Shown here piece by piece: positions 18,521 to 26,809 of a stretch of DNA of 64,000 bases; position 1 is the stretch's first letter, and every line of letters starts with the position of its first letter. Location: positions 62,001-126,000 of the forward strand of contig JAIBCL010000010.1 in NCBI GenBank assembly GCA_019694165.1, given 5' to 3'. The position numbers and the translations under genes are program-made. Source of the DNA: Verrucomicrobiaceae bacterium (GTDB lineage: Bacteria > Verrucomicrobiota > Verrucomicrobiia > Verrucomicrobiales > Verrucomicrobiaceae). Under the pieces are notes generated by a model. The model ran no database searches and was not told the DNA's origin. It saw only the letters and a list, made by a program, of their open reading frames with translations.

Positions 18521-19381
18521 TCACCAGTCGTGCCTTTGCTTCCGCCGCCACTGCCGCGGCGCCAGACCGGTGAGCTGGTGAAACCGCCGGTGAAAGTACG
18601 ACAGATCGCCAAAGCCGCACGCATAGGCGATCTCCGTGATGGAGTGGTGCGACTTGCGCAGCTCCAGCATCGCATGGTGCAGCCGCAAATCTCCGAGATA
18701 GGTCACGGGACTGCGCCCGGTGACGAGATGAAAGCGGCGGAGCAGCGTGCGCTCCGACATGCGGGCCAGATCCACCAGCGGCCAGAGCGCATCGGCTTCC
18801 TGGAAGTGTCCTTCCAGATGGGCCAGCGCCGGGGCCAGTTGGTGTTCGTCGGCCTCCGCGTGCAAACGATACATAGGCGGGCATGAGTCCGTGCTCGCGT
18901 CGCCGACGGCTCCGAGCAGTGCGGTCAGCGCCGGCACCGGGTCCGCCGCTCCGGGCCGCAGTTGCGCCAGCTCGATTTCCCTCGTCCAGCGGCGGGTGCG
19001 CTCCCGGACCGGAGGGCTGAGCGCCACATGGCCCGGCGGTGCCCCGCACGGCGCGAAGCAGCGCGCGTGCAATTCAGCAAGACGGCCGCCATCGTCCGCG
19101 CGCGCGATTCGCTCCGGCAGCAGAATCACCGACTCCAGCGCAAAGTCATGCACGTCCCGGTAGTGATGGCGCTGCCCGGCCCGCACCATGAGCACGTCGC
19201 CTTCGCAAAACGGGCGCGAGAATCCCTCCACCACATGCACGCCGCGTCCGCGGCGCACAAAGATCAGTTCGTCGAACGCATGATGATGCGGCAGCACCGC
19301 GAATGCCGGATCGCGTCGGAACACCGCGGCGGCGAGCGCGACATCCGGCACGAAATCGTGAGTGTGATATTCCACGGCCAT
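18521..19381 (-). CDS. AraC-family transcriptional regulator with cupin sensor
   Basis: A 286-residue regulator. The N-terminal half is an AraC-type cupin: HHHAFDELIFVRRGRGVHVV and FCEGDVLMVRAGQRHHY. The C-terminal 100 residues are two helix-turn-helix motifs: LARMSERTLLRRFHLVTGRSP and ITEIAYACGFGDLSYFHRRF, followed by the family's closing G-PRQWRR. Such proteins usually switch on sugar or polysaccharide genes when a small ligand binds the cupin. The ATG at 19381 is used as start; a GTG at 19432 would add 17 residues. Its location immediately upstream of the G8 beta-helix gene on the same strand suggests control of that gene, perhaps through the palindrome at 18463-18484. Confidence 0.9.
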   Translation of the reverse strand: MAVEYHTHDFVPDVALAAAVFRRDPAFAVLPHHHAFDELIFVRRGRGVHVVEGFSRPFCEGDVLMVRAGQRHHYRDVHDFALESVILLPERIARADDGGRLAELHARCFAPCGAPPGHVALSPPVRERTRRWTREIELAQLRPGAADPVPALTALLGAVGDASTDSCPPMYRLHAEADEHQLAPALAHLEGHFQEADALWPLVDLARMSERTLLRRFHLVTGRSPVTYLGDLRLHHAMLELRKSHHSITEIAYACGFGDLSYFHRRFHQLTGLAPRQWRRKQRHDW

Positions 19382-19475
19382 GCGTCCGCTGGTTTTACCC
19401 GGATGCCCGCAGTCCTGTCCATTCTTTTCCACATTCCACGCCGCATGACCTTCTTCCGCGCGGCGCGGGATTGAT

Positions 19476-19674
19476 GTAGGGCGGGTGTGTTCCGCGCCAT
19501 CGATGCCGGTGACACGAGAGGCTCTCTCGCGGAACTGCCCGCCTTGGTGCGGAAACGGTGCGCTGCCGTTTCCGCTGCCGTCTGCTCATGCGAGCGCTCC
19601 ACCAGGCGGGTAGTTCGGCGGCGCGGTCTGTCACTGCCAAGGTCCGCCGTGCGCGCCGAACACACCCGCCCTAC
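19476..19674. repeat. 199-bp MITE-like palindromic element with 17-bp terminal inverted repeats
   Basis: The ends GTAGGGCGGGTGTGTTC (19476-19492) and GAACACACCCGCCCTAC (19658-19674) are perfect reverse complements. Inside, CGGAACTGCCCGCC pairs imperfectly with GGCGGGTAGTTCGG, and the centre is CGGAAACG with loop gtgcgctgc then CGTTTCCG, so the whole element folds into a long hairpin. It encodes no protein. It lies 66 bases before the Roco-TIR start codon, so it could carry or shape that gene's promoter or leader. Its architecture fits a non-autonomous mobile element. Confidence 0.75.
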
Positions 19675-19740
19675 AGCCTGCTCGCGCCGCGCGGCGCTTC
19701 TTCATTCGACATTCCCCATTCGTCATTCATCCTTCCACCC

Positions 19741-22566
19741 ATGCCAGCGCCGGAGATGAACAAGCAAGCCCAAAATGCCTACGACGAGGCGCTGCGGCGG
19801 ATCAAGGACTGTGGGCCGCATGGGAGCGAGCTCAATCTTGCGGGTCTCGGCCTTACTTTGCTACCTCACGAGATTGGTCAGCTCGCCGCACTGACGAGGC
19901 TGTTCCTCTCGGACAATCACCTCGCCACGTTGCCTCCCGAGATCGGTCAGATGACCGCGCTAACGAGACTTGATTTGCCCAACAATCAGTTCGTCAGCGT
20001 GCCCGATATGATCGGGCACCTCACGTCTCTGATTGAGCTTAGATTGCAGAAAAACAGGCTCACGAGTGTGTCGCCATGCTTGGGATCGCTCCATTCACTG
20101 GAATTGCTTTCGCTTGGCATCAATCGCCTCGCAAGTATTCCACCCGAACTCGGCAAATTGAGAAAGCTTGCCCGATTAGATCTCGATCACAACTCGCTCG
20201 CGAGCCTCCCTTCGGAACTGGGAAATCTTGCATCGCTCGTCCACCTTCGACTGCACTCGAATAGACTCCAAGACCTTCCCGCAGAAATTCAGAGGCTGTC
20301 GAACCTTAGGGAACTTTATCTCCACAACAATCCTGGGCTCGGTCTGCCTGCCGAAGTGCTGGGGCCAGAATATGGAGACGTCTGGGACAAGAAAGTACTA
20401 GCCACTCCCGCCGACCCCAAATCCATCCTCGCATACTACTTCGCGAAACAAGCCCAAGGCGAACGCCCGCTCAACGAAGTGCGCCTCGTCCTCGTCGGTC
20501 GTGGCGCGGCGGGGAAGACCAGTCTGGTGCAGCGGCTTGTCTCGGACACTTTCAATCCCGCGCAGGCGGAGACGCCGGGCATCGCGCTGAGCGATTGGAC
20601 GATGCGCGGCTGCGCTGGCGGGCCGGTGACGGCGCATGTGTGGGACTTTGCCGGCCAGGTGGTCACGCACTCGATGCACCGCTACTTCCTCTCCCACCGC
20701 ACGGTCTATGTCCTCGTGCTCACCCAGCGCGAGGACAGCGCGGGGGAGGACGCGGACTACTGGCTGAAGCTCATTCAGAGCTACGGCACGGACAAGGCGG
20801 ACGGAAATGCTCGGAAGTCTGGCGACTTCCGCTACGACGGCGGCGCGGCACCGCCGGTGATCGTGGCGCTGAACAAGAGCGACCAGGCGCGGGTGAAGGT
20901 GGACCGGAACTTCCTCCAGGAGCGCTTTCCCTTCATCGCGGGCTTTGTGGAGACGGACTGCCAGAGCGGGCGCGGCATCGCCGAACTGCGCGAGCGGCTG
21001 TGCGCGCTGATGGATGAGCCAAAAGTGAAAGCCTGGGTGCGCGAGGGCTTCCCGGCGCAGTGGTGGAAGGTGAAGGAGGCCATCGTGCGCGAGCAGCAGA
21101 CGCGCCCGCACCTGAGCTACGACCAGTGGCGCAAGCTTTGCGATGACGCGGGTGAGAAGGACAAGGAGAAGCAGGACCAGCTCAGCAAGCTGCTGCACAC
21201 CCTGGGCGTGGCGCTGAACTATGCCGATGATCCCCGCCTGCACGACAACACCGTGCTGCGCCCGAACTGGGTGACGCACCACTGCTACAATCTCATCCGC
21301 CACGCCGCGGGCCGCGCCGGCGTGCTGCACCGCGTGGAAGCCGCCGAAGTGCTGAAAGCAGGCAAGGACGGCGAGTCCGATCCGAAGATGCACGACTACC
21401 TCATGCGCCTGATGGAGCGCTTCGAGGCCGCGTATCCGCTGGGCGAGGGCTACCCGCCGGAGAAATGGCTCGTACCCCTCGGCCTCCCCGACGATCAGCC
21501 CGCCGGCCTCGCCCTCTTCGGCCAGACCGCGCCTCAGAAAGCCGCGCGCCTGCGCTACACTTACCCCTCCATCCCGCCCGGCCTCATCGCCCAATTCATC
21601 GTGCGCACTCACCCCATGATGGAAGAGAAGATGCAATGGGCCAACGGCACCGTGCTCACGCTGAACGGCGCGCGAGCACTCGTCCGCGCCGTGTCAAAGA
21701 CCGAGATCGAGATCACCGCCGTCGGTGATGATGCGAATGCGCGGCGTGATCTCGCGGGGTTGTGTCGTGATGAGATCAACGGCCTGAACGCGCAGATCTC
21801 CGGACTGGATGTTGTGGAGCGTAAGGGGGGCATGGCAAATGGCGAACGTGTGTGGATAAATATCGAGACGCTGGAGGCGGACGAGTTGAAGTCGAAAACC
21901 ACGACAGCAGTCGAGACACGTGCGGGCAGTGCTGAGGTCACGACCAAAACCGAACTGGACGAATTTGGGACGGAGGAAGGGCGCTTGCCCGAAGAAGGCA
22001 CGTTCGCCAAGGCAATTCGCGAGAGGTTTTTGCCAGAGCGTGAGCCTCAACCATGGCGAGGCTCCAAACCCAAACCCCGCATCTTCATCAGCTACAGCCA
22101 CACCGACGAGCGCCATTTGAAGACGCTGGAGCTACACCTGAAGATCCTCAAGAACAATGGATTCATCCACCGCGTCTGGCACGACCGCCGCATCCAGCCG
22201 GGTGATGATTGGGACAAGGCCATCCGCGACGAGATCACCACCGCCGATGTGATCATCTTCCTCACCAGCACCCCCGCGCTGGCGAGCGACTACATCAATA
22301 AGAAGGAAATGCAGATCGCCCTGGAGCGCCATGTGAAGGGCGAGGCCCGTGTAGTGCCCATCATCCTGGAGCGCTGCGCTTGGAGGGACACCTTCGCCAA
22401 CAGCCCGCCGCTCAAGAAGCTCAAAGACCCCGAGAGCCGCGTCCCGCAATGCATCCCCCGCGACAACCATCCCATCAATTCCTTCAACCCCCGCAGCATC
22501 GGCTGGCATCAGGTGAGCGAGGAGTTGAAAACGCTGCTGACCGAGGTGAAGGCGAAGCTACGTTAG
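19741..22566 (+). CDS. LRR - Roc - COR - TIR protein (bacterial Roco with TIR effector)
   Basis: A 941-residue protein. Residues 28-200 are leucine-rich repeats of about 23 residues (for example LTRLFLSDNHLATLPPEIGQ). Residues 246-425 are a Roc GTPase: P-loop GRGAAGKTS (253-261), DFAGQ (302-306) and NKSD (378-381). Residues 430-670 resemble COR, the dimerisation module that follows Roc. Residues 778-941 are a TIR domain: RIFISYSH (780-787), a DRRIQPGDDW loop and KKEMQIA with Glu856 at the expected NADase position. Known family ideas: Roco proteins are GTP-controlled dimers, and bacterial TIR domains can cleave NAD or bind nucleotides, often in anti-phage defence. A defence role here is inferred. 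The LRR part looks richer in A/T than the Roc-COR part. No strong ribosome site is seen. Confidence 0.92.
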   Translation: MPAPEMNKQAQNAYDEALRRIKDCGPHGSELNLAGLGLTLLPHEIGQLAALTRLFLSDNHLATLPPEIGQMTALTRLDLPNNQFVSVPDMIGHLTSLIELRLQKNRLTSVSPCLGSLHSLELLSLGINRLASIPPELGKLRKLARLDLDHNSLASLPSELGNLASLVHLRLHSNRLQDLPAEIQRLSNLRELYLHNNPGLGLPAEVLGPEYGDVWDKKVLATPADPKSILAYYFAKQAQGERPLNEVRLVLVGRGAAGKTSLVQRLVSDTFNPAQAETPGIALSDWTMRGCAGGPVTAHVWDFAGQVVTHSMHRYFLSHRTVYVLVLTQREDSAGEDADYWLKLIQSYGTDKADGNARKSGDFRYDGGAAPPVIVALNKSDQARVKVDRNFLQERFPFIAGFVETDCQSGRGIAELRERLCALMDEPKVKAWVREGFPAQWWKVKEAIVREQQTRPHLSYDQWRKLCDDAGEKDKEKQDQLSKLLHTLGVALNYADDPRLHDNTVLRPNWVTHHCYNLIRHAAGRAGVLHRVEAAEVLKAGKDGESDPKMHDYLMRLMERFEAAYPLGEGYPPEKWLVPLGLPDDQPAGLALFGQTAPQKAARLRYTYPSIPPGLIAQFIVRTHPMMEEKMQWANGTVLTLNGARALVRAVSKTEIEITAVGDDANARRDLAGLCRDEINGLNAQISGLDVVERKGGMANGERVWINIETLEADELKSKTTTAVETRAGSAEVTTKTELDEFGTEEGRLPEEGTFAKAIRERFLPEREPQPWRGSKPKPRIFISYSHTDERHLKTLELHLKILKNNGFIHRVWHDRRIQPGDDWDKAIRDEITTADVIIFLTSTPALASDYINKKEMQIALERHVKGEARVVPIILERCAWRDTFANSPPLKKLKDPESRVPQCIPRDNHPINSFNPRSIGWHQVSEELKTLLTEVKAKLR

Positions 22567-22679
22567 GGCGCTGTGTCCTCACAGCGCCGTCGTGCTGACT
22601 GCCAGGGCTTCATTCCTGGTGCTCGTCGTAAGCCCTGCCTTCCGCCGGAGACGAGCACCGCCGGTTTTGACGACGGCGC
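22567..22679. repeat. nested palindromic element after the Roco-TIR gene
   Basis: Right after the stop codon is a perfect hairpin GGCGCTGTG-TCCT-CACAGCGCC (22567-22588). Overlapping it, GCGCCGTCGT (22584-22593) pairs with ACGACGGCGC (22670-22679), and GGTGCTCGTC (22618-22627) with GACGAGCACC (22650-22659). The nested arms indicate a folding element, either a palindromic repeat or a transcript-end structure. No T run follows the first hairpin, so a simple terminator is less likely. Confidence 0.65.
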
Positions 22680-22702
22680 GATGCTCGGCTAATCTCGCCG
22701 AC

Positions 22703-23347
22703 ATGGCCACCGCCACCATCCGCCGCCCGGCTTTGCTCGTGGATCCGCTGCCGCTCGAAAACGGCGACGAACTCCATGCCTCCGAGTTTCTCCGCCGCTA
22801 CGAGAGCATGGACGATGTGAGAAAAGCCGAACTCATCGAAGGAGCCGTCCATATGCCATCACCCGTGAGAGCCGACATGCACGCCAAGCCCGATGGACTC
22901 ATCCAGACATGGCTCGGCACCTACGCCATCGCCAACAACCTGGAGTCCTACCCCAATGCGACTCTGCTGCTCGACTCCGAAAACACTTTCCAGCCCGATG
23001 CCATTCTGTGCACGAAGCCGCGCACCGGCGGCAGAGTGTGGTTGAACAAGAAAGGCTACCTGTGCGGCTCGCCCGAGTTCATCTGCGAGATCGCCGCGAG
23101 CACCGCGTCGATTGATCTTCACGCGAAGCTGCGCGTCTATCGCCGGCACGCCATCTCGGAATACCTCGTGTGGCGCACCGCCGAGCAAGAGGTGGACTGG
23201 TTCGTGCTCGAGGACGAGGAATACATCCGTCTCGCGCCCGGCAAGGATGGCAAGATTCGCAGCCGCGTCTTTCGAGGACTCGTGCTCGATGTGAAAGCGC
23301 TGCTCAAGCTCGACGGAGCAAAAGTTCTCGACGCGCTCAAGAAGTAG
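22703..23347 (+). CDS. Uma2 family (DUF820) PD-(D/E)XK nuclease-like protein
   Basis: A 214-residue protein of the Uma2/DUF820 family, which has a restriction-endonuclease fold. Landmarks are ELIEGAVHMPSP, the acidic core FQPDAILC, and FICEIAASTASIDLHAKLRVY, which supplies the E and K of the nuclease-like site, followed by EYLVWRTAEQEVDWFVL. The start at 22703 places the usual ELIEG motif about 50 residues in. Biological substrates of Uma2 proteins are not well known; they are very numerous in cyanobacteria and some PVC bacteria. It follows the Roco-TIR gene with a palindromic element between them, so shared function is possible but not shown. Confidence 0.85.
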   Translation: MATATIRRPALLVDPLPLENGDELHASEFLRRYESMDDVRKAELIEGAVHMPSPVRADMHAKPDGLIQTWLGTYAIANNLESYPNATLLLDSENTFQPDAILCTKPRTGGRVWLNKKGYLCGSPEFICEIAASTASIDLHAKLRVYRRHAISEYLVWRTAEQEVDWFVLEDEEYIRLAPGKDGKIRSRVFRGLVLDVKALLKLDGAKVLDALKK

Positions 23348-23357
23348 CAACGCCTCA

Positions 23358-25925
23358 CTAAAGCGACAGCGTGAGCGCAAAGCACGCGCCGTTCTCCGTC
23401 TTCTCCAGCACCAGATCGCCACCCATCTCACGCGCGAGGCGGCGGCAAAGCGCGAGGCCGAGGCCGACGCCGGGGGCGGAGTGGGCGGCGTCGGTGGCGG
23501 ATTTTTCGAAGGGCTGGAAGAGGCGTTTTTGATGCTGGCGGGAAATGCCGGGACCGTGGTCGCGGATGCGGAAGGCAAGGCGCGGGCCGGTGGTGGAGAG
23601 TTCGAGATGCAGGGTGCGCGGATCACTCTTCGGCGCGGCGTATTTGCAGGCGTTGTCCACGAGGTTGAAGAGGATCTGCTCCACGCCCATGGCATCGACG
23701 TTCATCACGCGGGTGGCGATGTCGGACGGCAGCGAGACTTCGAGCGTGAGATCGACTTCCTCGCAGCGGCGGCGCAAGCGCGGCTCGATGCGCGCGATGA
23801 GATCGCCGACGGTGATGCGCTCGACGCGCGCGGCGGTGCGGCCGCGCTCGATGCGCGAGTAGGCCAGCACGTTTTCGACAAGATGCGTGAGGCGCGTGGA
23901 TTCATCACAGAGCGTGCGGAGATACTCGCGGCGCTTCTCGGCATCAGGCACCATGTCATCGGCGAGCATTTCGGAATAGAGCTGGAAGGTGGTGAGCGGC
24001 GTGCGCAGCTCGTGCGTGACGGCGGAGACGAATGCGCCGCGTCGCTCGCTCAGCAGCATGGCGCGATGCAGCACGAGCGCGGTGGCCACGGCGGCGATGG
24101 CGAGGCAGATCCACGCAATGGCGAGCGCACGTTGCAAAGCGGACCATCCGTTTGTGATCGGCAGCGAGATGGCTCCGGCGGTGAGCTTCACCGGAAGCGT
24201 GACGAGCGCCGACGGATCGAGCTGCGCGACATCAGCGAGGGCGGGAGCGAGCGAGGCATTCGGCAGCAAATCCGTGACGGCACCGAGCAACTGGCCGCGG
24301 AGCTTTTCCCAATCGACCCACACGCCCTGCACGCGAGGCTTGCCGTCGAGCGAGGCATTGCGCACGAGGAGAAGCTCCTGCTCGAGCCAGAGCGGCTTCA
24401 AATCGCCGGGTGTTTTCTGTTCGGCGGAAGGAGCGGGAGTCTGTAAGGCAACTGTGCCCGCTATCGCTCCGCTGATCTGCAAAGTGCCGCCGTTGACGAC
24501 GGTTGTGCCGGTGTAGGTGTTGGCGTCGGCGAGCGACATCGGTTCCGCTTTGGCGGCAGGGCTTTGGCGTTCCTCGCGTTTGTCCGTTTGAGCGACTTTC
24601 TCGGATTCACGCGCACGCGACAGGCCTGCGGGGTTTTCGATCTCGACTTGAGGCTTCATCGCCGACGCGGTTGCTGGCTTCAGCGTTTCCGATGCATCTG
24701 CACGGCCATGGGCAGGAGCCGCCACGCCGCCGCCAGTTGCACCAATCAATGCAGGACTGGCCGGCTTGCTCTCGGTCTTCACGGTTTCATTCGATGCCAC
24801 ATCTCCCGAGCGAGTGGCTGGTGCGGCCGCCGCTGGCATGGGGGTTGCGGGGGCAACGGTATTCCGGCTTTTCGGCCCATCATTCGCGAGTGATTTCGCT
24901 GCGAGCATCGGACGCGAGGCGGGCGGCTCATCGCTCTTGGCCTTCTCCATTTGAGCGGGTGCGGCAGCCGATGGGATCGACGAATTTGCCGCGAGCGTGG
25001 GCGTGCTTGCCGGGGCTTTCGGCTCCGACGGTGTCATGCTGCCGCTGTCCTTTGGCACGGCAGCAGACTTTTTCGATCGCGCGGCATAAAGGTCGGAGAG
25101 ATTGCGCGACGAGTCGCCATACAGTTGAAGCGTTCCGTCGCCCGTCTTGCGCAGCGGCGTCTTCGTCGCATTCAGCTTCTCGTTCGCAATCTGCTGCTGC
25201 ACGACATTCGAGCGCTGGACTTGCTCTCGCGCATTGAAGACCATCTGGCTGTCGGCAGGCGCGGGCGCTGGTGGTTGAGGCTGAGCCGGCTCCTTCTTGA
25301 ACACCTCAGCGACGGCCTTCGGCGCTGCGGGCGCAGGACGCGGCGGCTCTTTGCTCTTCACTTCGGCATCGGGCATCTCACGCTCTTTTCCGGCCTGATT
25401 GGCACCACTAACGGCCTCCGGATGCTTCTTCAGCAGCGAGTCAAGCTTTGCCAGCCGATCAGTCGCATACTTCAACTGAGGGCTGATCGCGTACCAGTTG
25501 TTCGCCAGTTCGAGCTGCGAGCCGGTCGGTACCTGCGGACTGCAAACCAGCGACGCGCCTGATGCAGGCGGCATCATTTCAAAATGCAGCAGCACAAACT
25601 CCGGCGGCTCACCGAGCAACGGCGATGGCATGAGCGCCTTGCCTTTGGTGATCTCCTTGTTATCGCGCGTGAAGAGTTCGTCCGGCGAGCGGAAGGCCTG
25701 GTAATCGCCGGGTGGCCGCGAGTTCTCGCGAATCAGCAGAGTGCTCGCCAGCGAATCCATGCGCCACAGCGCGAGGCGGATGCGCTCCTGCACCTGCGCA
25801 TCCCTCTCCGCCGCCACGCGCTGGCGCTCCATGCCCAGCGTGCGCGCGGTGATCCACGCCATGACAGCGAGGAACATCGCGAGGCACGCAGCGAAGATGA
25901 GCCATTTGAAGACGGGGCGCTGCAT
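23358..25925 (-). CDS. sensor histidine kinase with large low-complexity sensor region
   Basis: An 855-residue kinase. There is a membrane helix at residues 8-28, a sensor region of about 560 residues, a second helix near 590-615, then the phosphoacceptor THELRTPL (His638) and an ATPase domain with NLVDNACKYA, DHGPGIS and GVGLGLALCRRLAREMGG. The sensor region is rich in Ala, Pro, Lys and Ser and unusual for a kinase. Around residues 465-495 it holds NTYTGTTVVNGGTLQISGA, the signature of autotransporter-associated beta-strand repeats. The gene starts three bases after the response regulator stop, so they are co-expressed. Predicted role: phosphorylate the partner regulator in response to an extracytoplasmic signal. 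Confidence 0.92.
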   Translation of the reverse strand: MQRPVFKWLIFAACLAMFLAVMAWITARTLGMERQRVAAERDAQVQERIRLALWRMDSLASTLLIRENSRPPGDYQAFRSPDELFTRDNKEITKGKALMPSPLLGEPPEFVLLHFEMMPPASGASLVCSPQVPTGSQLELANNWYAISPQLKYATDRLAKLDSLLKKHPEAVSGANQAGKEREMPDAEVKSKEPPRPAPAAPKAVAEVFKKEPAQPQPPAPAPADSQMVFNAREQVQRSNVVQQQIANEKLNATKTPLRKTGDGTLQLYGDSSRNLSDLYAARSKKSAAVPKDSGSMTPSEPKAPASTPTLAANSSIPSAAAPAQMEKAKSDEPPASRPMLAAKSLANDGPKSRNTVAPATPMPAAAAPATRSGDVASNETVKTESKPASPALIGATGGGVAAPAHGRADASETLKPATASAMKPQVEIENPAGLSRARESEKVAQTDKREERQSPAAKAEPMSLADANTYTGTTVVNGGTLQISGAIAGTVALQTPAPSAEQKTPGDLKPLWLEQELLLVRNASLDGKPRVQGVWVDWEKLRGQLLGAVTDLLPNASLAPALADVAQLDPSALVTLPVKLTAGAISLPITNGWSALQRALAIAWICLAIAAVATALVLHRAMLLSERRGAFVSAVTHELRTPLTTFQLYSEMLADDMVPDAEKRREYLRTLCDESTRLTHLVENVLAYSRIERGRTAARVERITVGDLIARIEPRLRRRCEEVDLTLEVSLPSDIATRVMNVDAMGVEQILFNLVDNACKYAAPKSDPRTLHLELSTTGPRLAFRIRDHGPGISRQHQKRLFQPFEKSATDAAHSAPGVGLGLALCRRLAREMGGDLVLEKTENGACFALTLSL

Positions 25926-25928
25926 CGG

Positions 25929-26630
25929 TCATCCTTTCCCGGCGGCAAGCATATAGCCCTTGCCACGCACGGTCAGCAGGAACTTCGGCTCGGTGCCATT
26001 GTCGCGGAGCTTCGCGCGGAGGTTTGCGATGTGCATGTCGATGGTGCGCGTCTCGGTGCCGCGCGGTTCGATGCGCCACACGCGGCGGAGCAATTCATCG
26101 CGAGAGATGGCGCGACCTCGATGCGCGGCGAGGTATTGGATCAGTTCGGCCTCGCGCTCGGAGAGTTCTTCGCGTCCGCCGTCGCGATACCGCAGTTCCA
26201 TGCGCTCCACATCGGCGGTGCCGTCGGGAAACTCGACATGCTGCACCGCCTTTGGTCGCTCCGGCGAGCGACGCAGCACCGCCTCCACGCGAGCGAGCAG
26301 CTCGCGAACGCTGAAGGGCTTCACGACGTAATCATCCGCACCGAGCTTCAGGCCCTTCACGCGATCAGCTTCTTCACCTCGCGCTGACAAAATGATGACC
26401 GGTGTGCCGGGCCGATGATCGCGCAGGGCGCGGAGAATCTCGAAGCCGCTGTGATTCGGCAGCACGAGATCGAGCAGCATGAGATCAAACGTCGCCATCT
26501 GCGCCAGCTCGATGCCCTTCAATCCATCTCCAGCCTCGATCACCGAGTAGCCCGAGAACGAAAGCGCATCCACCACGCCGCGGCGGATGGCGCTGTCGTC
26601 TTCGATCACGAGGATGGTGGACTTGGGCAT
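25929..26630 (-). CDS. OmpR/PhoB-family response regulator
   Basis: A 233-residue two-domain regulator. The receiver domain (1-120) has the acidic pair DD at 11-12, the phosphoacceptor Asp54 in LMLLDLVLP, and a conserved Lys in VVKPFS. The C-terminal winged helix (135-230) ends with IDMHIANLRAKLRD and TVRGKGYML, typical of OmpR/PhoB proteins. It is the cognate partner of the kinase that follows directly. A palindromic repeat lies between this gene and the VWA-protein gene upstream, so the pair may be expressed from its own promoter there. Confidence 0.95.
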   Translation of the reverse strand: MPKSTILVIEDDSAIRRGVVDALSFSGYSVIEAGDGLKGIELAQMATFDLMLLDLVLPNHSGFEILRALRDHRPGTPVIILSARGEEADRVKGLKLGADDYVVKPFSVRELLARVEAVLRRSPERPKAVQHVEFPDGTADVERMELRYRDGGREELSEREAELIQYLAAHRGRAISRDELLRRVWRIEPRGTETRTIDMHIANLRAKLRDNGTEPKFLLTVRGKGYMLAAGKG

Positions 26631-26651
26631 GGTTTGCGATTGCTGGCAGTT

Positions 26652-26788
26652 GTTGGAGTCCCGGCTTCAGCCGGTTCGGAAGGTTGGAGTCTTGTTCAGC
26701 GCGAATCGTGCTCAAGTTCCATCGGCTGGCGGTTTCTTCAATGCTTCAAGTTCTCGTTCACCCAACCGGCTGAAGCCGGGACTCCAAC
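26652..26788. repeat. inverted-repeat element with perfect 25-bp arms
   Basis: The arms at 26652-26676 and 26764-26788 are perfect reverse complements. Each arm has an inner palindrome CCGGCT-TC-AGCCGG, so each can fold alone, as REP-type repeats do. A partial copy of the arm start (GTTGGAGTC) lies at 26683-26691. The element occupies most of the space between the VWA gene and the response regulator, and may be a non-coding mobile repeat or a transcript-stabilising structure. Confidence 0.75.
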
Positions 26789-26809
26789 GAACATCCGCTG
26801 CCGCAAGCC

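Noticed and set aside
22567..22588. Hairpin after the Roco-TIR stop as a simple terminator
   Set aside because: No T run follows, and the arms overlap a larger nested palindrome, so it was called a repeat element.
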